A stretch of DNA of 64,000 nucleotides from Casimicrobium huifangae (GCF_009746125.1 NZ_CP041352.1:3890436-3954435); one strand, 5' to 3'; counted from the first letter of the stretch, positions 17,451 to 26,825 are shown. A program made the numbers and translations. Notes: a model not told the origin generated them from the sequence alone.

Positions 17451-19136
17451 TCAAGCTGCTCGTTTCGCGCGCGCACGCGGCTTTGCCGCTTTCGCCTTGA
17501 TGCGTGGCACGGGGGCTGGCGCGACGGCGTTGGCGTCGGCGCCTCCAGCATTGAGCATCGCATCAAACGCCCGCGCATCGGCGCCGACGTAACCGTTCTC
17601 GCACCACATCAGTGACGTGATCAGCTTGTCGAACTCCGGCTCGAAGCGGCGGATGATGTCCTCGGGATCAGGGCACAGCTTGCGGTCGGTGATCAGGCCA
17701 AACTGCACGCCGCCCGCGTAGGACAGGATCGACACGCCGACGCCAACGTTACCGCTCTGCGGCACCCAGAACATGTTTTGAACGATCTTGCTGCCGGCAA
17801 GGTAAAGCGGCTTGGCCGGGCCGGGCACGTTGGTCATCACCGCCGTCCCCTTGTCGGAGAACAGACCCAGCGCCTGCCGCTGCACAGCCTTCGGCAGATA
17901 GCCGACCACGCCGAGCAGCGCCATGCTCACGGCCGCCAGATAACCGTTTTTGAGCCCGTTCATGCGGCGGCGTACTTCAAACACGCGGGCCACCGGATTG
18001 GCCTCACCAATCGGCAACTCGAGCCCGACGAGACCGAACTGGTTGCCGAGCTTGTACTCCTTGCCTGGCGGTCGCAGGTTGACTGGCACGAACGCACGCA
18101 ACAGTGCGTCGGGCGCGACCTTGTCGCCGCGCTCCACCAGATAGCCACGAATGGCACCGGCGACCGACGCCAGCAGCACATCGTTGACCGAACAGCCGAG
18201 CACATAGCCCACATCCTTGACGCGCTCGAGGCTGATTGGCTCGCTCCAGGCCACACACTTCACGGTGCCCGGTTTGCCCTTGAGCTGGGTGGGCGTATCG
18301 TTGGGCATGGTGGCGAGAAAGGCGAGCTCCTGCGCGAAGCCACCGACCATCTTCGCCGTGTCCATCGCCTCCGCCGGGTTGTCGACCCAGCGGTTGTATT
18401 TGGCCACCACAGTGCTGCCGATACGGGCGCCCTCGTCCATCGCAGTTTCGAGCGCGTTCTCGATCGGCGCTTTCAGTGGGCCGAGCTGGTCAAACGCCTG
18501 CTGTGCCACACCGGCGACCGGCGCCAGCGCCTTCATGGCGGGCGCGAGCATGCCCTGCAGCTGCTCGCCGATCGGGCCCAGCGCAGAGAGAATGCTGGTC
18601 GGCGATGCCGCGCCCTTGTTGAACTTCTTGACCTTTGATTTGCCGAGCGCCGGATGCACGCGCGGCGTGTCCGGCGCGTTCGGGTCTTCGTCGGTCATGT
18701 TGAGCAGTACACCGATCAACGCGATGCCGTCGGCAATGCAGTGGTGAATGCGGGTGATCAGCGCCGAGCCGCCGTTGTAGTTCTCGATCACGTGCATCTG
18801 CCATAGCGGCTTGCCCTTGTCGAGGCGCTCGCTGGCGAGATCGGCCACCATCGATTGCAGCTCGCGCTCGCCACCGGCGCCAGGCAGGCGCACGCGGCGC
18901 ACGTGGGCGTCGAGATCGAACTTGTCGTCATCAACCCAGTGCGCCGTCATGCCATCGTCGACCACGTATTGCCGGAAACGCGGATACACCAGCAGGCGGC
19001 CTTCGAGCAAAGTCTTCAAACGCGCCAGGCTCAACGGCGTATCAAACGTCATGACCCCCACGATCATCATCAGATTGGTAGTGGAATCCATGTGCAGCCA
19101 CGCGGTATCGACGCTGCTCATCTTCTCTCTGGCCAC
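17451..19136 (-). CDS. Wax ester synthase/diacylglycerol acyltransferase (WS/DGAT)
   Basis: A 561-residue bifunctional acyltransferase that makes wax esters or triacylglycerols from acyl-CoA. The catalytic HHxxxDG motif is present as HHCIADG (about residues 131-137), and the C-terminal WES_acyltransf region holds the conserved NVPGP motif. The C-terminus is a lysine/arginine/alanine-rich tail. The start chosen is GTG at 19136, 7 nt after a strong GGAGG; the downstream ATG at 19121 (MSSVDTAWLHMD) is the alternative. It is divergent from an acyl-CoA-binding protein gene 112 bp away, which fits a lipid-storage function. Confidence 0.88.
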   Translation of the reverse strand: MAREKMSSVDTAWLHMDSTTNLMMIVGVMTFDTPLSLARLKTLLEGRLLVYPRFRQYVVDDGMTAHWVDDDKFDLDAHVRRVRLPGAGGERELQSMVADLASERLDKGKPLWQMHVIENYNGGSALITRIHHCIADGIALIGVLLNMTDEDPNAPDTPRVHPALGKSKVKKFNKGAASPTSILSALGPIGEQLQGMLAPAMKALAPVAGVAQQAFDQLGPLKAPIENALETAMDEGARIGSTVVAKYNRWVDNPAEAMDTAKMVGGFAQELAFLATMPNDTPTQLKGKPGTVKCVAWSEPISLERVKDVGYVLGCSVNDVLLASVAGAIRGYLVERGDKVAPDALLRAFVPVNLRPPGKEYKLGNQFGLVGLELPIGEANPVARVFEVRRRMNGLKNGYLAAVSMALLGVVGYLPKAVQRQALGLFSDKGTAVMTNVPGPAKPLYLAGSKIVQNMFWVPQSGNVGVGVSILSYAGGVQFGLITDRKLCPDPEDIIRRFEPEFDKLITSLMWCENGYVGADARAFDAMLNAGGADANAVAPAPVPRIKAKAAKPRARAKRAA

Positions 19137-19248
19137 GACTTTTCCTCCTTCGCCGGTGCGCCAGCGGCGGCGCGGTGCGCAGCTCGCTGGGGTATGCTTG
19201 CCGGACCAATAATAGCCGCAACACCCAACCCGAGAGGAGGCTGCCGTC

Positions 19249-19503
19249 ATGGCCATCAAGGACGATTTCGAAAAAGCGCAGGCGGATGTCAAAACGCTGA
19301 AAGAAAAGCCGGACAACAACACGCTGCTTGAGCTTTACGCGCTCTACAAACAGGGCACCGAAGGTGACGCCTCCGGTCGCCGCCCCGGCATCATGGACCC
19401 GGTCGGTCGCGCCAAATTTGACGCCTGGGCCGGCAAGAAAGGCACCAGCAACGATGACGCCATGGCTGGCTACGTCGCGCTGGTCAAGAAGCTGCTGGCA
19501 TGA
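19249..19503 (+). CDS. Acyl-CoA-binding protein
   Basis: An 84-residue single-domain ACBP, a four-helix cytosolic carrier of long-chain acyl-CoA. Visible hallmarks are FEKAQADVKTLKEKP, the YALYKQGTEGD motif with the conserved tyrosine and lysine, and KFDAWAGKKGTSNDDAM. A GAGAGGAGG Shine-Dalgarno lies just upstream. The stop overlaps the start of the next gene by 4 nt (ATGA). ACBPs are patchy in bacteria; being divergent from a WS/DGAT suggests that it feeds acyl-CoA to storage-lipid synthesis. Confidence 0.93.
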   Translation: MAIKDDFEKAQADVKTLKEKPDNNTLLELYALYKQGTEGDASGRRPGIMDPVGRAKFDAWAGKKGTSNDDAMAGYVALVKKLLA

Positions 19504-19925
19504 AACGCGCGATAGCCGCTGCGCTGGGTTTGCTGTCGGCGGTCGCCGTCAGCAGCGCCTTCGCGGCCAGCGAGCCGCTGACATTGGTTTACTGGTCGGC
19601 CAAGGATTGCCGCTGGTGCACCTGGTGGGAAGGCTCGGTCATCGGCTCCGGCGGTGAGGCGAAGTTCCTCAATAGCCCCGAGGGCAAGGCGGTGCGCTAC
19701 ACGGTGGTCAAGAAGCCACGCCTCGCCAATCCCTTCGTTGAAGAAGACTTCAAGCCGGAGCAGAAATGGCTGTGGCCGCGCGTGAAGAACGAAACCGACG
19801 GCAAGATCAAGGGCTACCCGAGCTTCAGCCTGTACGAAGGTGACAAGCTGGTGGTCTACGCGCTCGGTGAAGAGGATGTCGACACCAAACTGCTACCCGC
19901 CATCCGTCAGCGGATGACGAAGTAG
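19500..19925 (+). CDS. Periplasmic thioredoxin-fold protein with a CRWC motif
   Basis: A 141-residue exported protein with a clear signal peptide (MKRAIAAALGLLSAVAVSSAFA) followed by a thioredoxin-like fold. The redox motif is WSAKDCRWCTWW, CxxC at about residues 36-39, and the cis-Pro region GYPSF is present downstream. It lacks the length of DsbA or DsbC, so a small DsbE/DsbD-gamma-like reductant role or a structural role is possible. It is translationally coupled to the acyl-CoA-binding protein gene, although the two products act in different compartments. Confidence 0.75.
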   Translation: MKRAIAAALGLLSAVAVSSAFAASEPLTLVYWSAKDCRWCTWWEGSVIGSGGEAKFLNSPEGKAVRYTVVKKPRLANPFVEEDFKPEQKWLWPRVKNETDGKIKGYPSFSLYEGDKLVVYALGEEDVDTKLLPAIRQRMTK

Positions 19926-19940
19926 CGGTTTCCCGCTACT
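19921..19940. terminator. Hairpin over two converging stop codons
   Basis: AGTAGCGG (19921-19928) and CCGCTACT (19933-19940) form an 8 bp stem with a 4-nt loop spanning the stop codons of the thioredoxin-like gene (+) and the phosphodiesterase gene (-). A short T run follows on the plus strand only. It may act as a bidirectional terminator. Confidence 0.45.
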
Positions 19941-20925
19941 TTGCTGGATAGCGCGGCGGCAATGGCATGCCGCGCGCCTGCATCAGGGCGCGCAGGCGAT
20001 CCGGGTAATCGGTGATGATGCCGTCCACCTGCCAGTCCAGCAGCCGCTTGAGATCGGCTTCGTCGTTGACCGTCCACGGCACGATCTTGAGCCCGAGGCC
20101 ATGCGATTCACGCACCAGCGCCTCGGTCACGTCACGATAGTTGGGTGACCACACGCGGCCACCCGCAGCCCTTACCGTACGCGGCACCGAGCCGCCATGA
20201 TCATCAGCGTCGAACCCGGCCAGCCACGGCGAGGCACCCGGCTTGCCCACCTGCACCGTGTCGCCGGCGCCCTGCTGGCTGGTGAGGTAAACGGTGACGA
20301 TCTCCGGGGCTTCCTTCTGCGCAATCTGCAGCGTCCGCCAGTCGAACGACTGGATGGTGGCGCGACCGCTGAGCCCTGCCTTGCGGATCTCGGTGATCAG
20401 CGCCCGGACAAAAGGCTCGGGTGCCAGCGTCTCTGCCGCAGCGGCAGGAGAGATCTTGGTTTCAATGTTGAAGCGTACGTCGGCGCCGCGTTTTGCGACC
20501 AGGTCGAACAGGGCAGCGAGCGCCGGGACGCGCTCGCCATCGGTGCCCTGCTGCATGGCAAATGCCTTCGCGTAGTTGCTGCCCGGCTTGATGCGACCGA
20601 CGTCGTAACGCTGCAGTTCGGCAAAGGTGACGGTGGCAATCACCGGGCCGCGTTCGTTGAGGAACTGGCCCGTCACGTCGCGGGTGATGTCGGGATTGAG
20701 GTAGCGGTCGTGCGAGATGACCACGACACCATCTTTGGAGATGCCGACGTCCAGTTCCAGCGTGGTCACGCCGATGTCGAGCGCCTTCGAGAACGCCGTC
20801 AACGTGTTTTCCGGCACCAGTCCGCGGGCGCCGCGATGGCCCTGCAAGTCAAATTGCGTGGCGCAGCCTGAGAGCAGCGCGGCGGCGGCGATCAGGCCGC
20901 CCCATTCAAGTCGCTTGTGTCGCAC
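19936..20925 (-). CDS. Glycerophosphodiester phosphodiesterase lipoprotein
   Basis: A 329-residue GDPD-family enzyme, expected to cleave glycerophosphodiesters to glycerol 3-phosphate and an alcohol. The catalytic pair is visible in QGHRGARGLVPENT and ISHDRYLNP, with ELDVGISKDG supplying the metal-binding Glu/Asp. The N-terminus LIAAAALLSGC is a lipobox, so the protein is probably a periplasm-facing lipoprotein. The start is a GTG at 20925, preceded by AAGGAG with 7-nt spacing. The open frame extends further upstream, but inside the antiporter gene. It overlaps the antiporter's 3' end by 20 nt, so the two are probably co-transcribed. Confidence 0.88.
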   Translation of the reverse strand: MRHKRLEWGGLIAAAALLSGCATQFDLQGHRGARGLVPENTLTAFSKALDIGVTTLELDVGISKDGVVVISHDRYLNPDITRDVTGQFLNERGPVIATVTFAELQRYDVGRIKPGSNYAKAFAMQQGTDGERVPALAALFDLVAKRGADVRFNIETKISPAAAAETLAPEPFVRALITEIRKAGLSGRATIQSFDWRTLQIAQKEAPEIVTVYLTSQQGAGDTVQVGKPGASPWLAGFDADDHGGSVPRTVRAAGGRVWSPNYRDVTEALVRESHGLGLKIVPWTVNDEADLKRLLDWQVDGIITDYPDRLRALMQARGMPLPPRYPAK

Positions 20926-22747
20926 TGCGGATCTCCTTCTCTGCCTGTTGCTCGGGTGCCAGATTGTCGCTGCGGCCATCCGCCTCAGCGTCTTCACGCA
21001 GGATGTTGGCAAGCTCGGCCCGTGATGTTTTCGACAGGGCAATCAATTTGTCTTCATCGCGGAATACCGCCTGCGCCTTGTCGAGCATTTCCTGATCGTG
21101 CGCCACAAAGGTAGCGACCAGGCGGTCAATGCGCTCCGCGTCCTCACCGAGGTCCGCCAGCACCAGTTTCGCCAGTTCCACGCTGCCCGCGAAGGTCTCG
21201 CGAATCGGCGCCTCGATGCCGAGATCGCGCAATTCCATCAGGTGGATGCGATTGCGTGCGCGGGCGAGGATCTTCACGTTGGGGAAGTTCCGTCGCACCA
21301 GCCGCACGATGTCGAGCGAGGCCTCGGTGTTGTCCACGCAAACGACCAGCAGTTGCGCCTGCTCGACCTTCGCCGCGCGCATCAGATCAAGCCGGGTGGC
21401 GTCGCCGTAGTAAATCTTGTTGCCGAAGCGGCGCACCGAATCCACGTGATCGGGGCTGGCATCTACTGCGGTGAACTTGATGTTGCGCATGTTCAGCACA
21501 CGGCCGACGATCTGCCCGACGCGACCGAAACCGGCGATGATCACCGGCGTGCCCGGATCGTCGATGCGGTCGAACGGCGGCGGCTCGTCGCTGGTGGCGA
21601 ACCAGCGGGCAATCACACGATCGTTGACGATCCACAGCAGTGGCGCCAAGACCATCGTCAAAGCAACCGCGAGCGCGATCACCTCGCCCTCTTCGTTCGA
21701 AATCAGCTTGGCTGACTGCGCGGCGGTCAGCAGCACGAATGCAAATTCGCCACCCACCGCCAGTGCAATCGCGGTCGGCCGCGCCAGCCGGTCCGGCGCC
21801 CCGGTGATGAAGCGGCGCGCGAGGTAGAACATCGCGGCTTTGATCAGCAGAATTGCCAGCGCCAGGCCCAGCATCGCGAACGGCGCGCGTTTGAGCAGGT
21901 CAAGATTGACGCCCATGCCCACCGCCATGAAGAACAGGCCCAGCAGCAGGGACTCGAAGGGCTCGATGCTGGCTTCGAGCTCATGCCGGAACTGCGAGTC
22001 AGCGAGCAGCACGCCGGCGAGGAAGGCGCCGAGCGTGGACGACAGGCCCACCGTGGTCATCAGCCACGCGAGGCCGATGGTGGTGAGCAGCGCGGCAGCG
22101 GTGAAGATCTCGTGCGAACCGCACTTCAGCGCAAACTTGAACATCAGCGACAGCAAGGGGCGGCCGAGCAGCACCACGCCGACGACCGCCGCCAGTGCTG
22201 GCCAGCCAATTGCCTGCGTCTGCGCGTCGCCAACGGCGGCGGCACCGAGCACACCCACCAGCGCCAGCACCGGGATCACGCTCAGGTCCTGAAACAGCAG
22301 CACCGAGAAGGTTTCGCGACCGTGCGGGCTGTCCATCTCGCCGCGCTCGGCGAGCGCCGGCAGTGCGAACGCGGTGGAAGTCATCGCCAGTGCAATGCCG
22401 ACAATGAGGGCGCCCGCCGGACGCAGATTGGCCCACCACGCCAGCGCAGCCAGCGCGGCACCGCACACCAGCAGGTGCAGCGCGCCGATGCCAAAAATCG
22501 AGCGCCGCAGCGCCCACAGCCGCTCACGCTGCAGCTCCAGACCGATGATGAACATCAGCAGCGTGACGCCGAGCTCGGCGGTGTGCAGGATCGTCTCCGG
22601 CTCGTGCACCACGCCGATCACCGACGGCCCGATCACCACGCCGGCGAACAGATAACCGAGCACCGAGCCGAGGCCCAGCTTCTTGAACAATGGCACCAGC
22701 AGCACTGCGGCAGCGAGCAGCGCGGCCGCCGTAGCAAGCGACGTCAT
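20906..22747 (-). CDS. KefB/KefC-type monovalent cation:proton antiporter (CPA2)
   Basis: A 613-residue CPA2 antiporter. About twelve membrane segments span residues 1-385. They are followed by a Rossmann RCK/TrkA-N domain, with GFGRVGQIVGRVL at about 405 as the nucleotide-binding glycine motif and YYGDATRLDLM after it. The protein ends in a short acidic cytosolic tail. These features match KefB/KefC glutathione-gated potassium efflux systems, but the ligand and ion cannot be told from sequence alone. No KefF/KefG-type ancillary flavoprotein gene is nearby. It lies directly downstream of pth and upstream of the phosphodiesterase gene on the same strand. Confidence 0.88.
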   Translation of the reverse strand: MTSLATAAALLAAAVLLVPLFKKLGLGSVLGYLFAGVVIGPSVIGVVHEPETILHTAELGVTLLMFIIGLELQRERLWALRRSIFGIGALHLLVCGAALAALAWWANLRPAGALIVGIALAMTSTAFALPALAERGEMDSPHGRETFSVLLFQDLSVIPVLALVGVLGAAAVGDAQTQAIGWPALAAVVGVVLLGRPLLSLMFKFALKCGSHEIFTAAALLTTIGLAWLMTTVGLSSTLGAFLAGVLLADSQFRHELEASIEPFESLLLGLFFMAVGMGVNLDLLKRAPFAMLGLALAILLIKAAMFYLARRFITGAPDRLARPTAIALAVGGEFAFVLLTAAQSAKLISNEEGEVIALAVALTMVLAPLLWIVNDRVIARWFATSDEPPPFDRIDDPGTPVIIAGFGRVGQIVGRVLNMRNIKFTAVDASPDHVDSVRRFGNKIYYGDATRLDLMRAAKVEQAQLLVVCVDNTEASLDIVRLVRRNFPNVKILARARNRIHLMELRDLGIEAPIRETFAGSVELAKLVLADLGEDAERIDRLVATFVAHDQEMLDKAQAVFRDEDKLIALSKTSRAELANILREDAEADGRSDNLAPEQQAEKEIRSATQAT

Positions 22748-22769
22748 GCGATGTACTCCGTGAGCGACG

Positions 22770-23426
22770 TCATGCGTTCACCTTGGTTGCTACATCGCTG
22801 ACCGGCTTCGGTGGCTTGTCGGGTTTCGGTTTGGTGTGCAGATTTTTCACTGCGCTTTCGATGTCACCGGCAGCGAGAAAGCGCCACTGCGCCAAGGCAC
22901 GTTCGATCGCGACTTCAATGGCGTCCTGCTCTTCCCGTCGCGGCCGTTGCAGCACCCAGTCAGCCACCGGTTGCTGCGCGTTGATGCTGTCGCGCGGATG
23001 CCCGATGCCGATGCGCAGCCGCCAGTAATCACCGCTGCCGAGCTTGGCCTGGATGTCGCGCAGGCCGTTGTGCCCCGCGTGACCGCCGCCGAACTTGAGC
23101 TTGATGTCACCTGCCGGCAAATCCAGCTCGTCGTGCGCGACCAGCATTTGTTCGGGCGCAATGTTGAAGAACTTCGCCACCGCCGCCACGCTCTGGCCGG
23201 AAAGATTCATGTACTTCATCGGTTTCAGGACACGAACTTCGTTATGTGCGCCCACGCCGCGTGCCAGCTGGCCAAAGAACTTTGCTTCGCTGGCAAAACT
23301 GCCACCGATCTCATGCGCAACGTCTTCGGCGAACCAGAAACCAGCGTTGTGCCGCGTGCGCTCATATTCGGGCCCGGGATTGCCGAGACCGACGACGAGT
23401 TTGATGGGTAACTGGGGGAAACTCAC
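22770..23426 (-). CDS. pth: Peptidyl-tRNA hydrolase
   Basis: Essential esterase that releases tRNA from peptidyl-tRNAs dropped by the ribosome. The signature [20 protein letters not shown] contains the catalytic His and the substrate-binding Asn. [13 protein letters not shown] and [26 protein letters not shown] cover the second Asn, Asp and Asn sites. At 218 residues it has a short Lys/Pro-rich C-terminal tail beyond the usual ~195. The gap upstream carries one of the five-box palindromic elements. Confidence 0.96.
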   Translation of the reverse strand: MSFPQLPIKLVVGLGNPGPEYERTRHNAGFWFAEDVAHEIGGSFASEAKFFGQLARGVGAHNEVRVLKPMKYMNLSGQSVAAVAKFFNIAPEQMLVAHDELDLPAGDIKLKFGGGHAGHNGLRDIQAKLGSGDYWRLRIGIGHPRDSINAQQPVADWVLQRPRREEQDAIEVAIERALAQWRFLAAGDIESAVKNLHTKPKPDKPPKPVSDVATKVNA

Positions 23427-23488
23427 GGCGCAGGTACCAATAGCGTCATGCTTGCAAATGATCTGCCGGAGTGTATCTGTTGCACTGA

Positions 23489-23606
23489 TGGCTTTTTCAT
23501 GAAACCCCCATCAGCTATGGGCTCAAGTCGTCTTTTACTCAAAAGTCGACTTCAGGTAGTTTAGTGCCTTGAGCCCATATTCAATGGTCGTTTGATGCAA
23601 AAGTTG
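23489..23606. repeat. Five-box palindromic intergenic element, copy D
   Basis: Best-preserved copy, between divergent pth and CoA-transferase genes. Boxes: TGGCTTTTTCATG (23489-23501), ATGGGCTCAAG (23517-23527), centre AAAAGTCGACTT (23541-23552), CTTGAGCCCAT (23568-23578; an 11 bp perfect inverted match to the left arm) and GATGCAAAAGTTG (23594-23606, itself part of a GATGCAAAAGTTGCATC hairpin). Box centres fall at 0, plus/minus 26.5 and plus/minus 52.5 bp. Confidence 0.8.
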
Positions 23607-23680
23607 CATCGACGAAATTCGGATCTTCACCTACGATTGTTGCACCGAGAAGCAGTGGTCATTGAGCAAGGAGCATGGGC

Positions 23681-25090
23681 ATGTCGGCGATGAGACCGGA
23701 CACAACGCTGGCGAACCTCTGGCAGCTGGCGCAACTGCCGGGCGACTCGCTCGCCACGGTGACGCTGACCGGCGCCGACCCGGTGCTGCCCTCGTCGTTT
23801 GCCGTCGGTACCGCGGCGCAAGCGAGCATTGCTGCCGGCGCGCTTGCCGCAGTCGAACTGGCCCACACGCGCGGGCAGCGGCGCCAGCGCGTGAGTGTGG
23901 ACATGACGCACGCGGCGCTCGAATGCAGCGGCTGGTTTGCGCTCGACGGCAAGACGCCCAATGTCTGGGACGCGTTCTCGGGGCTCTATCGCACGGCGGA
24001 CGGCTGGGTGCGCGTTCACGCCAACTTCGCGCATCATCGCGACGGTGCGCTGCGCCTGCTGGGCCTCACACCGGGTGTTGCCACGCGAGCCGATGCCGAA
24101 TCCGCCCTGCGCCAGTGGCGCGCAGCAGACTTCGAGCAGGCGACCGCCGACGCCGGTCTCGTTGCTGCTGCGTGCCGCAGCTTTGACGAATGGGACGCGC
24201 ATCCGCAAGCCGCCGCGCTGGCCGATTTGCCGCTAATCCGATGGCGGCGCATCGGTGACGCACCACCACTGCCCTTGCCACCCTTGCGCGACGACGAGCG
24301 TCCGCTCACCGGCGTGCGCGTGCTCGACCTCACCCGCATCCTCGCTGGCCCGGTGTGCGGACGTATGCTGGCAGCCTACGGCGCCGACGTGATGCTGGTC
24401 AATTCGCCGCATCTGCCCAACATCGAGTCCATCGCCGACACCAGTCGCGGCAAACGCTCGGCACACGTTGATCTGCGTAGCGAGAGCGGGCGGCGGGACT
24501 TGCAGCAATTGCTGGCTGGCAGTCATGTCTTCGTGCAGGGCTACCGACCCGGCGGCCTTGCTGCGCTTGGCTTTGGGCCCGATGAAGCGGCGCGCCTGCG
24601 GCCGGGGATTGTCTACGTCTCGCTGTCAGCCTACGGCGACGTGGGGCCGTGGGGCCAGCGTCGCGGCTTCGATTCACTGGTGCAGACGGCAACCGGCTTC
24701 AATCGCGCCGAAGCCGATGCGTTGGAGCGCAGTACGGGCGCTGCGGCAGGCAGCGCTGATCCGAAAGCACTGCCGATGCAAATCCTGGATTTCGCGACCG
24801 GGCATCTGATGGCGTTCGCCACAGCGGTCGCGTTGCGCCGTCAGGCCATCGAAGGCGGTAGCTGGCACGTGATGCTCTCGCTCGCGCAGACAGCGGCGTG
24901 GCTGCGCAGCCTTGGTCGTATTGAAGACGGTTTCGCGGTGAGCAAGCCTGACATGGCACCGTTCATCGAAACGGTGGACTCGGGCTTTGGCCGATTGAGC
25001 GCGCTCACGCACAGCGCCAGATTCGAGCGCACGCGAGCGCGCTGGACCCGGCCATCCATGCCACCGGGTTCACATCCGCCAAATTGGTAG
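23681..25090 (+). CDS. CaiB/BaiF CoA-transferase family protein
   Basis: A 469-residue family III CoA-transferase. The conserved core begins at LTGVRVLDLTRILAGPVCGRMLAAYGADV with the expected LxxYGADV-type motif and runs through KRSAHVDLRSESGR and a GYRPG motif. The N-terminal ~200 residues are a second, degenerate copy of the family fold, as is usual in the larger fused-type members. The ATG at 23681 is chosen because AAGGAG lies 7 nt upstream; the ATG at 23675 is too close. The substrate acid is not predictable. It sits alone between pth (divergent) and the TauE-type gene (convergent). Confidence 0.82.
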   Translation: MSAMRPDTTLANLWQLAQLPGDSLATVTLTGADPVLPSSFAVGTAAQASIAAGALAAVELAHTRGQRRQRVSVDMTHAALECSGWFALDGKTPNVWDAFSGLYRTADGWVRVHANFAHHRDGALRLLGLTPGVATRADAESALRQWRAADFEQATADAGLVAAACRSFDEWDAHPQAAALADLPLIRWRRIGDAPPLPLPPLRDDERPLTGVRVLDLTRILAGPVCGRMLAAYGADVMLVNSPHLPNIESIADTSRGKRSAHVDLRSESGRRDLQQLLAGSHVFVQGYRPGGLAALGFGPDEAARLRPGIVYVSLSAYGDVGPWGQRRGFDSLVQTATGFNRAEADALERSTGAAAGSADPKALPMQILDFATGHLMAFATAVALRRQAIEGGSWHVMLSLAQTAAWLRSLGRIEDGFAVSKPDMAPFIETVDSGFGRLSALTHSARFERTRARWTRPSMPPGSHPPNW

Positions 25091-25142
25091 CGCCGTAGCC
25101 CGGTTGCTCGCAACCGGGTTCCTGTAGCGCACGATCATCCTT

Positions 25143-25955
25143 TTACGCCACCAGCACGCCCCACAGCATGCGCAGGCCGAGCACGTAGAGCAACACCGCG
25201 AAGATTCGCTTCAGGGTGGCGACCGGCAGCTTGTGCGACAGCCGCGCGCCGTAGGGCGCGACCAGCACGCTGGTGATCGAAATACCGACCAGCGCGGGCA
25301 GATAGATGTAACCGAGCGAGGGCTGCGGCACGTTGGGCACGTTCCAGCCGTTCATCACATTACCGATGGTGGTGAACAACGCAATCGGGAAACCCAGCGC
25401 GGCCGAGGTGCCGATCGCGGTATGCACCGGGACGTTGCACCACGACAGGAAAGGCACCGAGAAGAAACCACCGCCCGCCCCTACCATCGCCGAGAGGAAG
25501 CCGACGACCATACCCGCGACAAACAATCCGGCAGTGCCGGGCAAAGTTCGCGACGCTTTCGGCTTGAAGTTGAGCAGCATCTGGGTGCCGGTGTAGAACA
25601 GGAAGCAGGTGAAGAACACCGCGAGAAACACGGTTGACAGCATCGCAACGATGCGGGTGCCGATCAGGCTGCCGACCAGGATGCCCGGCGCCATCGCCCA
25701 TAGCGCCTTCCAGTGCACCGCACCCCGTGCGTTGTGCGCACGTACCGAGGAGATCGAGGTGAACATGATGGTCGCCATTGAGGTGGCAAGGATCACCTGC
25801 ATCTTGGTCTCGAACGGGAAACCCTGCGCCGGGAACATGATGGCGAGGATCGGCACCATCGTCATGCCACCGCCGATGCCCAGCAGCCCGGCGAGAAAGC
25901 CGACCAGCACGCCCAGCGCGATGTAACCGAAAAACCAGGCGTTGATGTATTCCAT
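25143..25955 (-). CDS. TauE/SafE-family sulfite/organosulfur exporter
   Basis: A 270-residue membrane protein with about eight hydrophobic segments and the family's glycine-rich turns LLGIGGGMTMVPIL (near the N-terminus) and MVGAGGGFFSVPFL (middle), which mark its two repeat halves. The family exports sulfite, sulfonates or related anions; the substrate here is unknown. It is a single-gene unit; the 167 bp before the EVE gene shows no recognisable element. Confidence 0.85.
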   Translation of the reverse strand: MEYINAWFFGYIALGVLVGFLAGLLGIGGGMTMVPILAIMFPAQGFPFETKMQVILATSMATIMFTSISSVRAHNARGAVHWKALWAMAPGILVGSLIGTRIVAMLSTVFLAVFFTCFLFYTGTQMLLNFKPKASRTLPGTAGLFVAGMVVGFLSAMVGAGGGFFSVPFLSWCNVPVHTAIGTSAALGFPIALFTTIGNVMNGWNVPNVPQPSLGYIYLPALVGISITSVLVAPYGARLSHKLPVATLKRIFAVLLYVLGLRMLWGVLVA

Positions 25956-26122
25956 TGAGCAGCGCTACGCGGCGCGAAGCGGGGTTTTGATGCGACGCAA
26001 CAAGTCTACGCGGCAGCGCTGACGGGAGGCTGAGACGGGGTCACTTTCCGTGCCGGAGGCCACAACGTCGCCCGCAAATCACGCCGCCCGCAATTGTGTC
26101 GCCGCGTCGGCGCCTGCGCCGC

Positions 26123-26587
26123 CTACTTCGCCGCTTTGGCGAGCTGTTTCGTGATGAAGGCCCACTCGTCATCGCTTACCGGCGTGATCGACAGGCGGTT
26201 ACCGCGTTGCAGGATGCGCATCTCGGCCAGCTCGGGCGCCGCGCGCAGCGCAGCGAGCGGGATCAGCTCAAATTTCTTGACGAAAGCCACTTCGACGCAT
26301 ACCCAGAGCGGGTTGTCAGGCTTCGATTTCGGGTCGTAGTGCGGATTTTCCTTGTCAAACTGCGTGACGTCCGGCGCTGCAGCCTTGGCGATCTTGCAGA
26401 CGCCTGCAATACCGGGCTCCGGGCAACTGGAGTGATAGAAGAAGGCGAGGTCCCCCACCTTCATGTCGTCGCGCATGAAGTTGCGCGCCTGATAGTTGCG
26501 CACACCAAACCACGCACTCCGGCCATCGCGCTTGAGATCGTCAATGCCGTACTCGTTGGGTTCCGACTTCATCAGCCAGTAGCGCAT
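26123..26587 (-). CDS. EVE domain-containing protein
   Basis: A 154-residue single EVE domain (PUA-like fold) with the characteristic start MRYWLMKSEPNEYGIDDL, then WFGVRNYQARNFMRDDMKVGDLAFFYHS and the C-terminal VEVAFVKKFELIPL. EVE proteins recognise modified bases, probably in nucleic acids; the in vivo target is unknown. The start at 26587 has a GGGAGAG upstream; the frame is open further, but into the 6S RNA terminator. Location just downstream of ssrS and zapA is a common betaproteobacterial order. Confidence 0.92.
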   Translation of the reverse strand: MRYWLMKSEPNEYGIDDLKRDGRSAWFGVRNYQARNFMRDDMKVGDLAFFYHSSCPEPGIAGVCKIAKAAAPDVTQFDKENPHYDPKSKPDNPLWVCVEVAFVKKFELIPLAALRAAPELAEMRILQRGNRLSITPVSDDEWAFITKQLAKAAK

Positions 26588-26606
26588 GCAACTCTCCCAA
26601 AGACCA

Positions 26607-26634
26607 CATGAAAACGGGGAGCCATGCTCCCCGT
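26607..26634 (-). terminator. Rho-independent terminator of 6S RNA
   Basis: Read on the minus strand, a perfect ACGGGGAGC / GCTCCCCGT stem (26614-26634, 3-nt loop) is followed by TTTT. It ends the ssrS transcript and lies 27 nt before the EVE start. Confidence 0.85.
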
Positions 26635-26825
26635 TGCAAATTCGAAGACTCCCGCACATGCCGTCATGGTCGTCATCTTGAACCGGGGTTCAAGATTCGG
26701 ATGCCTCCACCATGACTACCAGGTACAGCTGGCGACTCGAACACCGAAGTGCTCGCGAAGAGCCGCGCACACGGCCACAGTAGCAGAGGCGTCCTCGCGA
26801 CAAGCGCATTGGTTCAAAGAAATTT
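26634..26825 (-). ncRNA. ssrS: 6S RNA
   Basis: RNA regulator that mimics an open promoter and binds sigma-70 RNA polymerase. The region between zapA and the EVE gene, minus strand, has no plausible CDS. It contains the diagnostic 3'-side hairpin CTTGAACCCCGGTTCAAG, and its ends can close a long stem: 5' UUUGAACC pairs with 3' UUCGAA and the adjacent GG. A GC-rich stem-loop with the middle bubble region lies between them, and a strong terminator follows. Position next to zapA is the conserved location. The 5' end is approximate; a TAGAAT -10 like box about 35 nt upstream would give a longer precursor. Confidence 0.8.
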
